Shown piece after piece: positions 14,454 to 22,462 of a DNA stretch of 35,026 nt. Source of the stretch: Lachnospiraceae bacterium (GTDB lineage: Bacteria; Bacillota; Clostridia; Lachnospirales; Lachnospiraceae). Position numbers and translations under genes: made by a program. The stretch lies in NCBI GenBank assembly GCA_022790855.1, contig JAAVYA010000050.1, positions 1-35,026 on the forward strand, given 5' to 3'. The notes below the pieces were generated by a model. That model was not told the origin of the DNA, did no database searches, and saw nothing but the letters and a program-made list of their open reading frames with translations. The stretch's first letter is position 1. Every line of letters begins with the position of its first letter.

Positions 14454-15755
14454 ATGGAGGAAAAAACAGACCAACAGCTCCGAAAGCTGATGAGAATGCT
14501 GAAAACAGGGACCAGCGCTCCCCTTACGGTAGCGGAAGCGGCCCGCCAGCTTTCGGAAGAAGGTTTTGAGGAGCTGGAATTTCAGAACACATGGGGTGTA
14601 AAACAGGGTGGAAAGTATTTTTTAAAACATCATGGGACTGCCCTGATTGCATTTACCGTAGGGGAAAACCTGAAGTTTCGGGACAGCTTTCGGATGGCGG
14701 CGGCCCATACGGATTACCCCTGCCTGCGGATCAAGCCAAACCCGGATCTGACATCGGAGGGGTATTGCAGGCTGAATGTGGAGGTGTATGGCGGAGCCAT
14801 TCTAAATACCTGGTTGGACAGGCCGCTGGGGTTAAGCGGAAGGGTTGCGGTAAAAAGCCATGACGTAATGCATCCCGGGATACGTCTGGTGGACTGCCAA
14901 AGGCCCCTGATGGTAATTCCCAATTTGGCGATTCATCAGAACCGTGAAATAAATAAGGGGATAGAACTAAACTGTCAGACGGATTTGCTGCCCTTGGTGG
15001 GTACATGTTCAGAAGAAAAATTAGCGGAAAGAGGATTGCTTTCTTTCCTTGCAGAGGAGCTTGGCGTCAAGAAAGAGGATATCCTGGATTATGAGCTTTG
15101 GGTCACTTCCCTGCAGCAGCCTGAGATTGCCGGGTTTTGGAACGATTTTTTAGTATCTCCCAGGCTGGATAACCTTACTTCCGTCCAGGCATTGGTATCC
15201 GGAATCATCCAGGGGAACCGCGACAGAGGTTTTAATGTGATCGCATTGTTTGACCATGAGGAGATCGGGAGCCGGGGGAAACAGGGCGGGGCGTCCCTGC
15301 TGCTGCCCAATGTACTGGAAAAGATATGTGAATGCTTTGGCTGGACTTCGATGCAAAGACAGGAGGCTATTTATAGTTCCATGCTGCTGTCTGTGGATGT
15401 AGCTCATGGCCTGCACCCCAATTACCAGGGGAAAATGGATCTTACCAATCATCCTGTATTAAACGGCGGGCTCTGCATTAAGGAGTCCAGTACCCAGTCT
15501 TATGTTACAGACTGTGAAGCGGTGGCCATTGTGGAGCAGATTTGCCAAAGCAAAGGAATATCCTATCAGAAATATGTGAATCGCTCTGATATCAAAGGCG
15601 GCTCCACTTTGGGAGGTATCGTATCAAATCTTGTCCCGGTTCCCACGGTGGATGTCGGTGTTCCGATTTTGGCTATGCATTCATCGGCGGAGACAATGGG
15701 AGCCAGGGACCAGGCAGAATTAGTACAATTGATCACGTCATTTTTTTCCCTATAA
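14454..15755 (+). CDS. M18-family aminopeptidase
   Basis: A 433-residue metallo-aminopeptidase of the aspartyl aminopeptidase family, which removes N-terminal residues (often acidic) from peptides in the cytoplasm with two zinc ions. Metal ligands and catalytic residues fit the M18 pattern: H85 in AAAHTDYPCLR, D239 in SPRLDNL, E269/E270 in FDHEEIGS, D315 in SVDVAHGLHPNY and H409 in AMHSSAETMGARDQ. The length is typical. The start follows GGAGGAAGGA by three to ten bases. The next gene begins only 17 bases after its stop, so the two are probably cotranscribed, although one product is cytoplasmic and the other exported. Confidence 0.92.
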   Translation: MEEKTDQQLRKLMRMLKTGTSAPLTVAEAARQLSEEGFEELEFQNTWGVKQGGKYFLKHHGTALIAFTVGENLKFRDSFRMAAAHTDYPCLRIKPNPDLTSEGYCRLNVEVYGGAILNTWLDRPLGLSGRVAVKSHDVMHPGIRLVDCQRPLMVIPNLAIHQNREINKGIELNCQTDLLPLVGTCSEEKLAERGLLSFLAEELGVKKEDILDYELWVTSLQQPEIAGFWNDFLVSPRLDNLTSVQALVSGIIQGNRDRGFNVIALFDHEEIGSRGKQGGASLLLPNVLEKICECFGWTSMQRQEAIYSSMLLSVDVAHGLHPNYQGKMDLTNHPVLNGGLCIKESSTQSYVTDCEAVAIVEQICQSKGISYQKYVNRSDIKGGSTLGGIVSNLVPVPTVDVGVPILAMHSSAETMGARDQAELVQLITSFFSL

Positions 15756-15772
15756 AAGGGCAGGAGGTTTTT

Positions 15773-16939
15773 GTGAAGAAATGGATTCGGGCAGGGACCA
15801 TCCTTGGGGCCGCAGTATGGTGCATGACAGCAATCTGCGGCTGCCTGGATGGATCCGGAGAGCATTCCAGCAGTATAAAGGTGCGGCAAAGTTCTTATGG
15901 CAGTGAAAGCAGCATAGGAGGAGAGGAACGGATCCAGCGTATTTCAGAGGGGAATTTTGCCTATGAATCTCTTTCCTCAGAGGGCAAAACGGTATATGAC
16001 CAGATGCTGACTACAATTCTCACCTATGGAAAAAGCGTGAATCTGGCAACAATGGATACGAAGCTGATGCGGGAGGCGTATCAGGCTCTGAACTGTGATT
16101 ACGGCGGTCTGTTCTGGGTGGAAGGATATGTCTTTACCAGCTATACCAAAGGCGGAAAGCGGATCGGCTTGGAATTTTCTCCTAATTATGTGATGGAGGA
16201 GGAGGAGAAGAACCGTCTTCAGAGTCAGGTAGACGATGTGGTGGAAGAATGGATGGGCGGGATTTCTCTTCATGATTCCGATTATGAAAAAGCAAAATAT
16301 GTATTCGAAACCTTGATCAAGCAGGTGGATTACGTAGAAGGAGCTAAGGATAACCAGAATATTTTAAGTGTGTTTCTTCACCGGGAGACTGTGTGCCAGG
16401 GGTATGCCTGCGCTACCCAGTATTTGCTCCGGCAGCTGGGGATTTCCAGCGCCATTATTTCCGGGAAAGCCAATAACCAGGCTCATGCCTGGAACCTTGT
16501 GAAGCTGGATGACGGCTACTACCACATGGATACCACTTGGGGGAATTCCACCTATATGGATACCTCCAACAATGCATCAAAGTTTGTCAATTATAATTTC
16601 CTCTGTATGACAGATGAAGAAATCTCCAATACCCATCATGCCCAAATGACATTTGTGCTGCCGGAATGTACCAGCATGGAGAATAATTATTACGTCAAAG
16701 AAGGACGCTATTTTGAAACCTGGGATCCGGAGGCCATCGGAGCGGCGTTTCGGACAGCTTGGGAAAACGGCGATCCTTCCGTTGCCATAAAATGCAAAGA
16801 CGATGAACTTTATGGGAAAATGAAGGAATACTTTGTCAGTCAGCAAAGGATTACCGATTATTGTCCGGGTATGGAATATATGTATTATATGGAGTCGCCG
16901 GAATATTGCGTATTTACAGTGAATTTTAACGAAATGTAA
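15773..16939 (+). CDS. Transglutaminase-like lipoprotein
   Basis: A 388-residue exported protein. Residues 1-24 form a lipoprotein-type signal (positive start, hydrophobic core, cysteines at 22 and 24; the lipobox ICGC is slightly unusual). The mature part holds a transglutaminase-like fold whose Cys-His-Asp triad is visible: C208 in TVCQGYACA, H238 in QAHAWNLV and D253 in HMDTTWG. Members of this superfamily act as proteases, peptide N-glycanases or cross-linking enzymes, so the reaction is unknown; the substrate is presumably at the cell surface. It begins with GTG at 15773, five bases after AGGAGG (15762-15767). No clear terminator follows; 16940-17113 shows only weak stems. Confidence 0.85.
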   Translation: MKKWIRAGTILGAAVWCMTAICGCLDGSGEHSSSIKVRQSSYGSESSIGGEERIQRISEGNFAYESLSSEGKTVYDQMLTTILTYGKSVNLATMDTKLMREAYQALNCDYGGLFWVEGYVFTSYTKGGKRIGLEFSPNYVMEEEEKNRLQSQVDDVVEEWMGGISLHDSDYEKAKYVFETLIKQVDYVEGAKDNQNILSVFLHRETVCQGYACATQYLLRQLGISSAIISGKANNQAHAWNLVKLDDGYYHMDTTWGNSTYMDTSNNASKFVNYNFLCMTDEEISNTHHAQMTFVLPECTSMENNYYVKEGRYFETWDPEAIGAAFRTAWENGDPSVAIKCKDDELYGKMKEYFVSQQRITDYCPGMEYMYYMESPEYCVFTVNFNEM

Positions 16940-17113
16940 TTCGATTGCCTTCTCATGGGAAAATGTAAAAGAAAACCTTTTCAAACCTGGATATTTATGT
17001 TAAGATTAAGTAGTATTTAAAACTACGTCAAAGGCCAGTCCTATTTTTAGACGTTTTTAGGAATAACAATTTTCCTTATACAGAATACTATATAGATATC
17101 TAGGAGGATGAAT

Positions 17114-17953
17114 ATGAGCTATAAAATCGTAGTGGACAGTTGCGGAGAGCTGCCGGAGAATTTGAAAAAGGACAGCCATTTTGAGTCGGTGCCCCTGGAG
17201 ATTTTTGTGGACGAATATCATATTGTAGACGATGAGACCTTTGACCAGGGGGATTTTTTGAAAAAAGTGAAAGAGAGCCCCAACAGTCCCAAATCCACAT
17301 GCCCTTCACCGGAGCGCTACATGGAGGCGTATAGTTCGGAGGCGTCCCACGTCTATGCCGTAACCTTGTCTTCCAAGCTCAGCGGATCTTATAACAGCGC
17401 GGAATTGGGAAAATCTCTTTATATAGAAGAAAAGGGAGAAAAACAGATTCACGTATTTGATTCCAAATCTGCTTCCGTGGGCCAGACGCTGATTGCCATG
17501 AAAATTCAGGAGTGCGAAGAAGCGGGCATGTCTTTTGAAGAAGTGATCGATACGGTGGATGCATATATCGCGGGGCAGAACACTTATTTTGTCTTGGAGA
17601 CGCTGGAGACCCTTCGTAAAAACGGCCGATTGAGCAATTTGAAGGCATTTGTGGCCAGTGCGTTAAACATTAAGCCCGTGATGGGTTCCACGGAGGAAGG
17701 GGAAATCTGCCAGTTAGACCAGGCCAGAGGCATGAATAAGGCTCTGGATAAGATGATCCATGTCATGATGGAGAAGGTGCAGGATTGTGAGCAGAAAATT
17801 CTGGCCATCGCCCATTGTAATTGCCCGCAGCGGGCAAAAGCAATTGCGGAGAAAGTGAGAAGCTTGGCTTCCTTTAAAGATATCTTTGTGGTGGATACCG
17901 CAGGCATCAGCAGTATGTACGCCAATGACGGAGGAATTATCATGGTGGTATGA
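17114..17953 (+). CDS. DegV-family fatty-acid-binding protein
   Basis: A 279-residue DegV protein, the usual length. Proteins of this family (including FakB) hold a fatty acid in a closed pocket and can present it to a fatty-acid kinase. Family features seen are the opening KIVVDSCGELP, the ligand-head motif STCPSP at 61-66, SSKLSGSYNSA at 86-96 and ETLRKNGRLS followed by LNIKPVM. I chose the ATG at 17114, six bases after AGGAGG (17102-17107), rather than the one at 17108, which abuts that site. No kinase partner is in the window. The OLD-family gene follows after 53 bases. Confidence 0.92.
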   Translation: MSYKIVVDSCGELPENLKKDSHFESVPLEIFVDEYHIVDDETFDQGDFLKKVKESPNSPKSTCPSPERYMEAYSSEASHVYAVTLSSKLSGSYNSAELGKSLYIEEKGEKQIHVFDSKSASVGQTLIAMKIQECEEAGMSFEEVIDTVDAYIAGQNTYFVLETLETLRKNGRLSNLKAFVASALNIKPVMGSTEEGEICQLDQARGMNKALDKMIHVMMEKVQDCEQKILAIAHCNCPQRAKAIAEKVRSLASFKDIFVVDTAGISSMYANDGGIIMVV

Positions 17954-18006
17954 TACCCCCGGTGTACAAAAGGGCTGATCGGCAAAGCGTTGGGGGGAGG
18001 TGGAGC

Positions 18007-19866
18007 ATGCGGCTTTTTGCACTGCATATACGCAATCTGAAATTTATCCGGGATATGCGGATTCTCAATATGGAAAATGCTTTGATTCTGGTGGGGAAGA
18101 ACAGCACCGGGAAAAGCAGTATTTTGAAGGTGATCCGGGCTATGGCCGGAACGTATGACTTCACGTTGGAAGACTTTAATGAAAAAGGGCAGAATATCGA
18201 GGTGGACGCAGCCCTTTGCATAGAGGAAGAGGATCTGCACCGTCTTCATGAAAATGGGATGGTCAGCGCTTATCGGCGGTACGACGCTTGGCGGCGGGAT
18301 TTTTGCAGCAAGCTTCCCTCTTATCGGGACGGGATTTTGCGTTTCACCTTTGTAGCCAATCGAAATGGCAGGGTGCGGTTCGAGGACGGGGAGAAGAAGC
18401 ATAATAAATATATTCTCCAGGTATTTCCCAAAGTATATTTTATGGATACCCACCAGGATTTGATCAAGCTCCAGGAAGAGATTTTGCTGTTTCAGGAAGA
18501 TGATATATTAAATCAGATGCGCCGAGATAGCTGTCTGTTTAATCAGGCAAAACAATGCAGCCGGTGTTTTCAGTGTATCGGTTTGATATACCAGAAGGAA
18601 ATCCGGGATTTGAACGCTTTGGAGCTGTCCAAACTGCTGGAATATAAACTGTATCAGACAAATCTTAACGATTTTGCAAGACGGGTGAACTATTACTTTC
18701 GCAAAAACGGCGGATTTGTGGAGGAAATCCGGTATCGGGTGAATTATGACGCCAAGCGGGTGTTCCGGGTGGAAGGGGAAGTCTACGACCCTAAGCGGAA
18801 TCAGACCGGGGACTTGTCTTCTCTGGGAAAAGGGATGCGCAGAATCTATATGCTGTCCTTGATCGAGGCGTATGTGGAAGAAAAAGAGCGGGTTCCCAGC
18901 CTTATCTTAATGGAAGACCCGGAGACCTTTCTTCACCCGGGGCTGCAGAAGGCGGCCAGTGAGATTTTATACCGTTTATCCAAAAAGAATCAAGTGATTT
19001 TTACCACTCATTCCCCGAATCTTCTTTACAATTTCAACAGCAGGCAGATTCGGCAGGTGTATCAGGATGCGGATTATTACACGGATATTCGGGAAAAAAC
19101 GGATATCGATGTTATTTTAAATGAGCTTGGCCATACGGCCAACGACCTGCTGAATGTGAATTTTGTATTTATTGTGGAAGGAAAGCAGGATAAAAGCCGC
19201 CTTCCCCTGCTACTGGAAAAGTATTATGGGGAGCTTCAAGGCCCGGACGGACAGCTGTCCCGGGTGGCGATCATTACCACCAATAGCTGTACCAATATTA
19301 AAACTTATGCCAATTTAAAATATATGAACAAGCTGTATCTGAAGGATCAGTTTTTGATGATACGGGACGGGGATGGGAAGGATCCCAGGGAGCTGGCGGG
19401 GCAGCTTTGCCGTTACTATGAAGAGCGGAACCGGGAGGATGTGGATAAGCTTCCCAGGGTGACGCCTAAAAATGTATTGATTTTAAAGTATTATTCCTTT
19501 GAGAATTATTTCTTGAATCCTGAAATTATGGCGGAGATTGGTATTATAGACTCCCCGGAAGAATTCTATGAGATTCTCCTGGCAAAATGGAAAGAATATC
19601 TGTACCGCTTAAGCAGCGGGCGCCATCTGACCCAGGTACTGGGGAAGGAGATAGATTCCATAGAAGACTTGAAGGTACATATGGAAGAGGTAAAAATCTA
19701 TCTTCGGGGGCATAATTTATTTGATATATTTTATGGGCCTTATCGGCAGCAGGAACAGGAATTGCTGCGGCGTTATATTGCCATTGCGCCTCGGGAGGAA
19801 TTTCGGGATATTTTAGAACAGATTGAATCATTTCCTTATTTTGAAAATCGGAGGATGGAGTATTGA
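18007..19866 (+). CDS. OLD-family ATPase/Toprim protein with a cysteine cluster
   Basis: A 619-residue protein with an ABC-type ATPase followed by a Toprim domain, the order found in OLD (overcoming lysogeny defect) nucleases. Walker A is GKNSTGKSS at 30-38, the signature-like region SSLGKGMRRI at 271-280, Walker B LILMEDPETFLHP at 299-311 and an H-loop FTTHSPNLL at 332-340. Toprim residues are E391 in FIVEGKQDKS and D454/D456 in MIRDGDGKD. Between the Walker motifs sit four close cysteines, C176, C184, C187 and C190, suggesting a bound metal or Fe-S cluster, which I do not recall in studied OLD proteins. The ATG at 18007 follows GGAGG by six bases. No GajB-like helicase or phage genes are nearby, so an anti-phage role is only possible; DNA repair is an alternative. 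A strong terminator follows. Confidence 0.8.
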   Translation: MRLFALHIRNLKFIRDMRILNMENALILVGKNSTGKSSILKVIRAMAGTYDFTLEDFNEKGQNIEVDAALCIEEEDLHRLHENGMVSAYRRYDAWRRDFCSKLPSYRDGILRFTFVANRNGRVRFEDGEKKHNKYILQVFPKVYFMDTHQDLIKLQEEILLFQEDDILNQMRRDSCLFNQAKQCSRCFQCIGLIYQKEIRDLNALELSKLLEYKLYQTNLNDFARRVNYYFRKNGGFVEEIRYRVNYDAKRVFRVEGEVYDPKRNQTGDLSSLGKGMRRIYMLSLIEAYVEEKERVPSLILMEDPETFLHPGLQKAASEILYRLSKKNQVIFTTHSPNLLYNFNSRQIRQVYQDADYYTDIREKTDIDVILNELGHTANDLLNVNFVFIVEGKQDKSRLPLLLEKYYGELQGPDGQLSRVAIITTNSCTNIKTYANLKYMNKLYLKDQFLMIRDGDGKDPRELAGQLCRYYEERNREDVDKLPRVTPKNVLILKYYSFENYFLNPEIMAEIGIIDSPEEFYEILLAKWKEYLYRLSSGRHLTQVLGKEIDSIEDLKVHMEEVKIYLRGHNLFDIFYGPYRQQEQELLRRYIAIAPREEFRDILEQIESFPYFENRRMEY

Positions 19867-19922
19867 GACCTGGGATGCAAAACACAGGCTGAAAAGAGGA
19901 TGGGATTGTGATAGGTAAAATC

Positions 19923-19957
19923 TAAGAGGCGAGGATCATCGCCTCTTATTGTTGTTT
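19923..19957 (+). terminator. Rho-independent terminator after the OLD-family gene
   Basis: A perfect 10-bp stem (19923-19932 with 19939-19948, arms rich in GC) with a six-base loop is followed by ATTGTTGTTT. It lies about 57 bases after the gene stop. Confidence 0.85.
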
Positions 19958-19980
19958 GGGGATCGAGTGGATTTGAGAAC

Positions 19981-20013
19981 AAAAAAAGAAACGGCTGCAC
20001 TTATCAGCGTTTC
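19981..20013 (-). terminator. Terminator of the tRNA-Gly transcript
   Basis: On the minus strand GAAACG-CTG pairs with CAG-CGTTTC (20013-19988, one bulged base) and is followed by seven T residues (19987-19981). It lies about a dozen bases beyond the tRNA 3' end. Confidence 0.8.
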
Positions 20014-20024
20014 CTTTTGTAAAG

Positions 20025-20097
20025 AGCGCGAGACGGGACTCGAACCCGCGGCCTCGACCTTGGCAAGGTCGCGCTCCACCAACTGAGCCACTCGCGC
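20025..20097 (-). tRNA. tRNA-Gly, anticodon GCC
   Basis: The 73-base cloverleaf reads on the minus strand: acceptor arms GCGCGAG and CTCGCGC, D arm GCTCAGTTGGTGGAGC, anticodon stem CGACC/GGTCG around TTGCCAA (anticodon GCC) and a T arm with TTCGAGT. The CCA end is not encoded. It delivers glycine at GGC and GGT codons. It has its own promoter (20133-20161) and terminator (19981-20013) and is flanked by no integrase or repeat. The 408 bases between the OLD-family gene and the next gene hold only these elements. Confidence 0.97.
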
Positions 20098-20132
20098 TTA
20101 ACTTGTGTTGGCAACCGCCGAACACATTTATT

Positions 20133-20161
20133 ATAATATCAGAGAGAGGAGCGTTTGTCAA
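20133..20161 (-). promoter_or_regulatory. Promoter of tRNA-Gly
   Basis: On the minus strand a perfect TTGACA (20161-20156) and TATTAT (20138-20133) are 17 bases apart. Transcription would start near 20126, about 29 bases before the mature tRNA. Confidence 0.8.
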
Positions 20162-20195
20162 CAATTAATTTGAAAATTTTGCAAAATTCAGGACT

Positions 20196-20222
20196 GTGAC
20201 AAAATGGAGAGTGTGGTATAAT
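20196..20222 (+). promoter_or_regulatory. Extended -10 promoter of the small membrane protein gene
   Basis: TATAAT at 20217-20222 is preceded by TGG (20214-20216), an extended -10. GTGACA at 20196-20201 resembles a -35 but is 15 bases away. The leader would be about 45 bases. Confidence 0.5.
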
Positions 20223-20274
20223 TTCTTTCTGTCTTACATACATTTAATCAAGTGAAGATTTAGGAGGGCTCCCC

Positions 20275-20724
20275 TTGAGTTCCAAAACCAAAATTGTGGT
20301 TCTTCATATGAAGGAACTGATCTATACGGTGATATTTGCGGTTCTGGGCATACTTTTAATCCTGTTGTTAATATTTATGTTTTTGCCTGATAAGAAAGGA
20401 AAAGATGATGCCGCAGAAACCATGCAGTACATAGCGGGAGTATATAACTCATCTATTAAATTCAATGACAGCGCCATAGATGTGGAAGTGGTTGTGGATA
20501 ATAACCGCATTAATTCCATATCCCTGGTAAATCTGGATGAGTCTGTGGCGGCCATGTATCCTTTGATGCAGCCGGCCTTAGATAGTATCAGCCAACAGAT
20601 TTATGAGAAACAGTCCACCGAGAATATTGTGTTTTCAGATGAGAATCAGTATACTTCCACGGTATTGCTGAACGCGATTGACCAGGCGTTGGAAAAAGCC
20701 CGCCCGGAAAATCAGACAGAATAG
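20275..20724 (+). CDS. Small membrane-anchored protein with a degenerate FMN-binding-like domain
   Basis: A 149-residue protein with one N-terminal membrane segment (about 13-37) and an outside domain of about 110 residues. The domain, with IDVEVVVDNNRINSISLVN and a late TSTVLLNAIDQALEKA, resembles the extracytoplasmic FMN-binding fold of RnfG/NqrC type, but the usual flavin-attachment motif SGATxTS reads DENQYTS, so flavin binding is doubtful. The start is TTG at 20275, seven bases after AGGAGG (20262-20267); the ATG at 20308 would cut into the membrane segment and lacks a site. It stands alone between its promoter and the shared terminator with asnA. The family call is tentative. Confidence 0.65.
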   Translation: MSSKTKIVVLHMKELIYTVIFAVLGILLILLLIFMFLPDKKGKDDAAETMQYIAGVYNSSIKFNDSAIDVEVVVDNNRINSISLVNLDESVAAMYPLMQPALDSISQQIYEKQSTENIVFSDENQYTSTVLLNAIDQALEKARPENQTE

Positions 20725-20760
20725 TAAAAAACAAGGGCACGAACCGTTCGTGTCCTTGTT
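20725..20760 (-). terminator. Terminator of asnA, shared with the convergent gene
   Basis: A long stem pairs 20730-20736 with 20754-20760 and continues inward through CACGAA/TTCGTG. On the minus strand it is followed by a T run (20730-20725), making it a good terminator for asnA; on the plus strand it starts just after the stop of the small membrane protein gene but lacks a tight T run. Confidence 0.8.
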
Positions 20761-20781
20761 CATGTGGATTTGTTTCTTTTG

Positions 20782-21792
20782 TTATAATAACAAAATCCCA
20801 TGCTCTTTCGCCTGCTGCATGGTCTCTTCCGGCCAAAGGGAAGACTGCACTTCTCCGATATGGGCTTTTCGCAGGAAGAACATGCAGATCCGGGACTGGC
20901 CGATGCCGCCGCCGATGGTAAAGGGAAGCGTCTCCTCCAAAATGGCTTTCTGGAAGGGGAGGGAGGCCCGCTCAGTGCATCCCGCTTTCTCCAATTGTGA
21001 GAGCAGAGAAGCTTGATCTACACGGATTCCCATGGAGGACAATTCCAACGCGATGTCCAGCACCGGATAATAGACGATAATATCAGCGTTTAAAGCCCAG
21101 TCGTCGTAGTCCGGGGCCCTACCGTCGTGACGCTGGCCCGAGGAAAGCACGTCTCCAATCTGCATCAGGCAGACGGCGCCTTTTTCCTTGCAGATCCGGT
21201 ATTCCCGTTCTTTGGGAGTACTCTCCGGAAAACGGTCTTCCAGCTCCTGAGTGGTGATGAAAAACAGGTCGTGGGGAAGAATTTCTTCAATATAGTCGTA
21301 TTGGATGGACATATATTTTTCTGTCTTCCGCAAAACCTTGTAGACTAAAGAAGCCGTATCCTTCAAGGTATCCAACGTTCTGGACTCCCGGGAAATAATC
21401 TTTTCCCAATCCCATTGGTCAACGAAAATAGAATGTATATTGTCGGTATCCTCATCCCGGCGGATGGCGTTCATATCGGTGTACAAGCCCTCTCCCATGG
21501 AAAAACCATATTTCTGCAGGGCAAAACGCTTCCATTTTGCCAGAGAGTGAACGATTTCCGCCTTCTTTTCATTTTGTTCTTTGATGCCAAAGGTGACGGG
21601 ACGTTCTACGCCGTTTAAGTTATCGTTTAAGCCGGAGGCAGGATCTACAAATAAGGGAGCGGATACTCGGTGGAGGTTCAGCCGTTCTGCCAACAGCTTC
21701 TGGAAAATATCTTTTACCGTTTTGATGGCAATCTGAGTATCATGAAGGTCCAGGTGTGAGCGATAGTTTTGAGGTATGATCATTGATTGCAT
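20782..21792 (-). CDS. asnA: Aspartate-ammonia ligase (asparagine synthetase A)
   Basis: A 336-residue cytoplasmic enzyme that makes asparagine from aspartate, ammonia and ATP via an aspartyl-adenylate. It has the class II aminoacyl-tRNA-synthetase-like fold; GEGLYTDMNAIRRDE, SIFVDQWDWEK and the motif-3-like GGGIGQSRICMFFLRK near the C-terminus are characteristic, and the length matches the E. coli protein. The start at 21792 has GGA eight bases upstream; a second ATG three codons in is possible. Its own strong promoter lies at 21820-21848. With GatCAB in the same window, the cell can make both free asparagine and amidated tRNA. I see no room for a T-box in the short leader. Confidence 0.95.
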   Translation of the reverse strand: MQSMIIPQNYRSHLDLHDTQIAIKTVKDIFQKLLAERLNLHRVSAPLFVDPASGLNDNLNGVERPVTFGIKEQNEKKAEIVHSLAKWKRFALQKYGFSMGEGLYTDMNAIRRDEDTDNIHSIFVDQWDWEKIISRESRTLDTLKDTASLVYKVLRKTEKYMSIQYDYIEEILPHDLFFITTQELEDRFPESTPKEREYRICKEKGAVCLMQIGDVLSSGQRHDGRAPDYDDWALNADIIVYYPVLDIALELSSMGIRVDQASLLSQLEKAGCTERASLPFQKAILEETLPFTIGGGIGQSRICMFFLRKAHIGEVQSSLWPEETMQQAKEHGILLL

Positions 21793-21819
21793 AAATAAAA
21801 TCCTTTCTTTTTTGTCCGT

Positions 21820-21848
21820 ATTATACGCCTAAGATTGTACTTTTTCAA
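21820..21848 (-). promoter_or_regulatory. Promoter of asnA
   Basis: On the minus strand TTGAAA (21848-21843) and TATAAT (21825-21820) are exactly 17 bases apart. The leader is about 20 bases, too short for a riboswitch. Confidence 0.8.
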
Positions 21849-21922
21849 TAATTATGATAACATTTTACAGATGATTCCATAAAAAAAGCAGGTTACGACG
21901 TATCTTTCATAGGAGGGGAAAC

Positions 21923-22462
21923 GTGGAGGAACGGGAATTTGAAGAATGCATCCGGCAGATGCAGGCAGGAGACAAAGAAGGTTTGAAACGGGTATATCAG
22001 GCGTACGCCGGGCTGATCTACTCCGTGGTATACGATATGACAGGTCAAAAAGAGGATGCACAGGATATCGCATCTGAATTTTTTATCCGGCTGTGGGAAC
22101 GTGCGGATACGTACCGTTTCGGAAATAAGCACAGAGGATGGATGCTTACCATTGCAAGGAATATGGCCATCGATTTTTTACGAAAGAGAAAGCGGGAGCT
22201 TCCAGTGGAAGAGGTAGAAGAAGGACAACCTGCAGAAGACGTTGCATCCCAGGTGATCGAAAATCTCAGCTTTCAAGAGGCGATGTCACTGTTAAAACCA
22301 GGAGAACAAGAAGTGCTGGATATGAAGATCTTGGGCCAGATGACATTCCAGGAAATTGCGGACGTGCTAAAGAAACCTATGGGAACGGTGTCCTGGCTGT
22401 ACCGCCGGGGAATTGGCAAGCTTCGGAAGCATCACAAAAAGGAACAGGAGGTGCAAGGATGA
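21923..22462 (+). CDS. ECF-type RNA polymerase sigma factor
   Basis: A 179-residue sigma-70 family member containing only regions 2 and 4. Region 2 (about 10-90) has the core-binding segment LIYSVVYDMTGQKEDAQDIASEFFIRLW and the -10 reading part with WMLTIARNMAIDFLRKRKR; region 4 (about 118-170) has the helix-turn-helix MTFQEIADVLKKPMGTVSWLYRRGIGKL. It starts with GTG at 21923, six bases after AGGAGG (21911-21916). Its stop overlaps the next start (ATGA), and the next product is a membrane protein with a cytoplasmic head, the classic sigma/anti-sigma arrangement. Regulated genes are probably this operon and envelope functions, by inference. Confidence 0.92.
   Translation: MEEREFEECIRQMQAGDKEGLKRVYQAYAGLIYSVVYDMTGQKEDAQDIASEFFIRLWERADTYRFGNKHRGWMLTIARNMAIDFLRKRKRELPVEEVEEGQPAEDVASQVIENLSFQEAMSLLKPGEQEVLDMKILGQMTFQEIADVLKKPMGTVSWLYRRGIGKLRKHHKKEQEVQG

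Noticed and set aside
16940..17113. Terminator or small RNA after the transglutaminase-like gene
   Set aside because: Only five-base stems such as GTAGT/ACTAC are seen, without a T run.
18007..19866. Gabija-type two-gene defence system
   Set aside because: No UvrD-like helicase gene follows; a terminator and a tRNA come next.
20025..20097. tRNA-Gly as an attachment site of an integrated element next to the OLD-family gene
   Set aside because: No integrase, no repeat of the tRNA 3' end and no change of gene style are visible.
21793..21922. T-box riboswitch before asnA
   Set aside because: The promoter leaves a leader of only about 20 bases, and no T-box or terminator structure is present.
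22138..22458. Upstream extension of the anti-sigma frame into the sigma gene
   Set aside because: The start at 22459 has a good ribosome site and an ATGA overlap; the extension is Arg-rich out-of-frame sequence.
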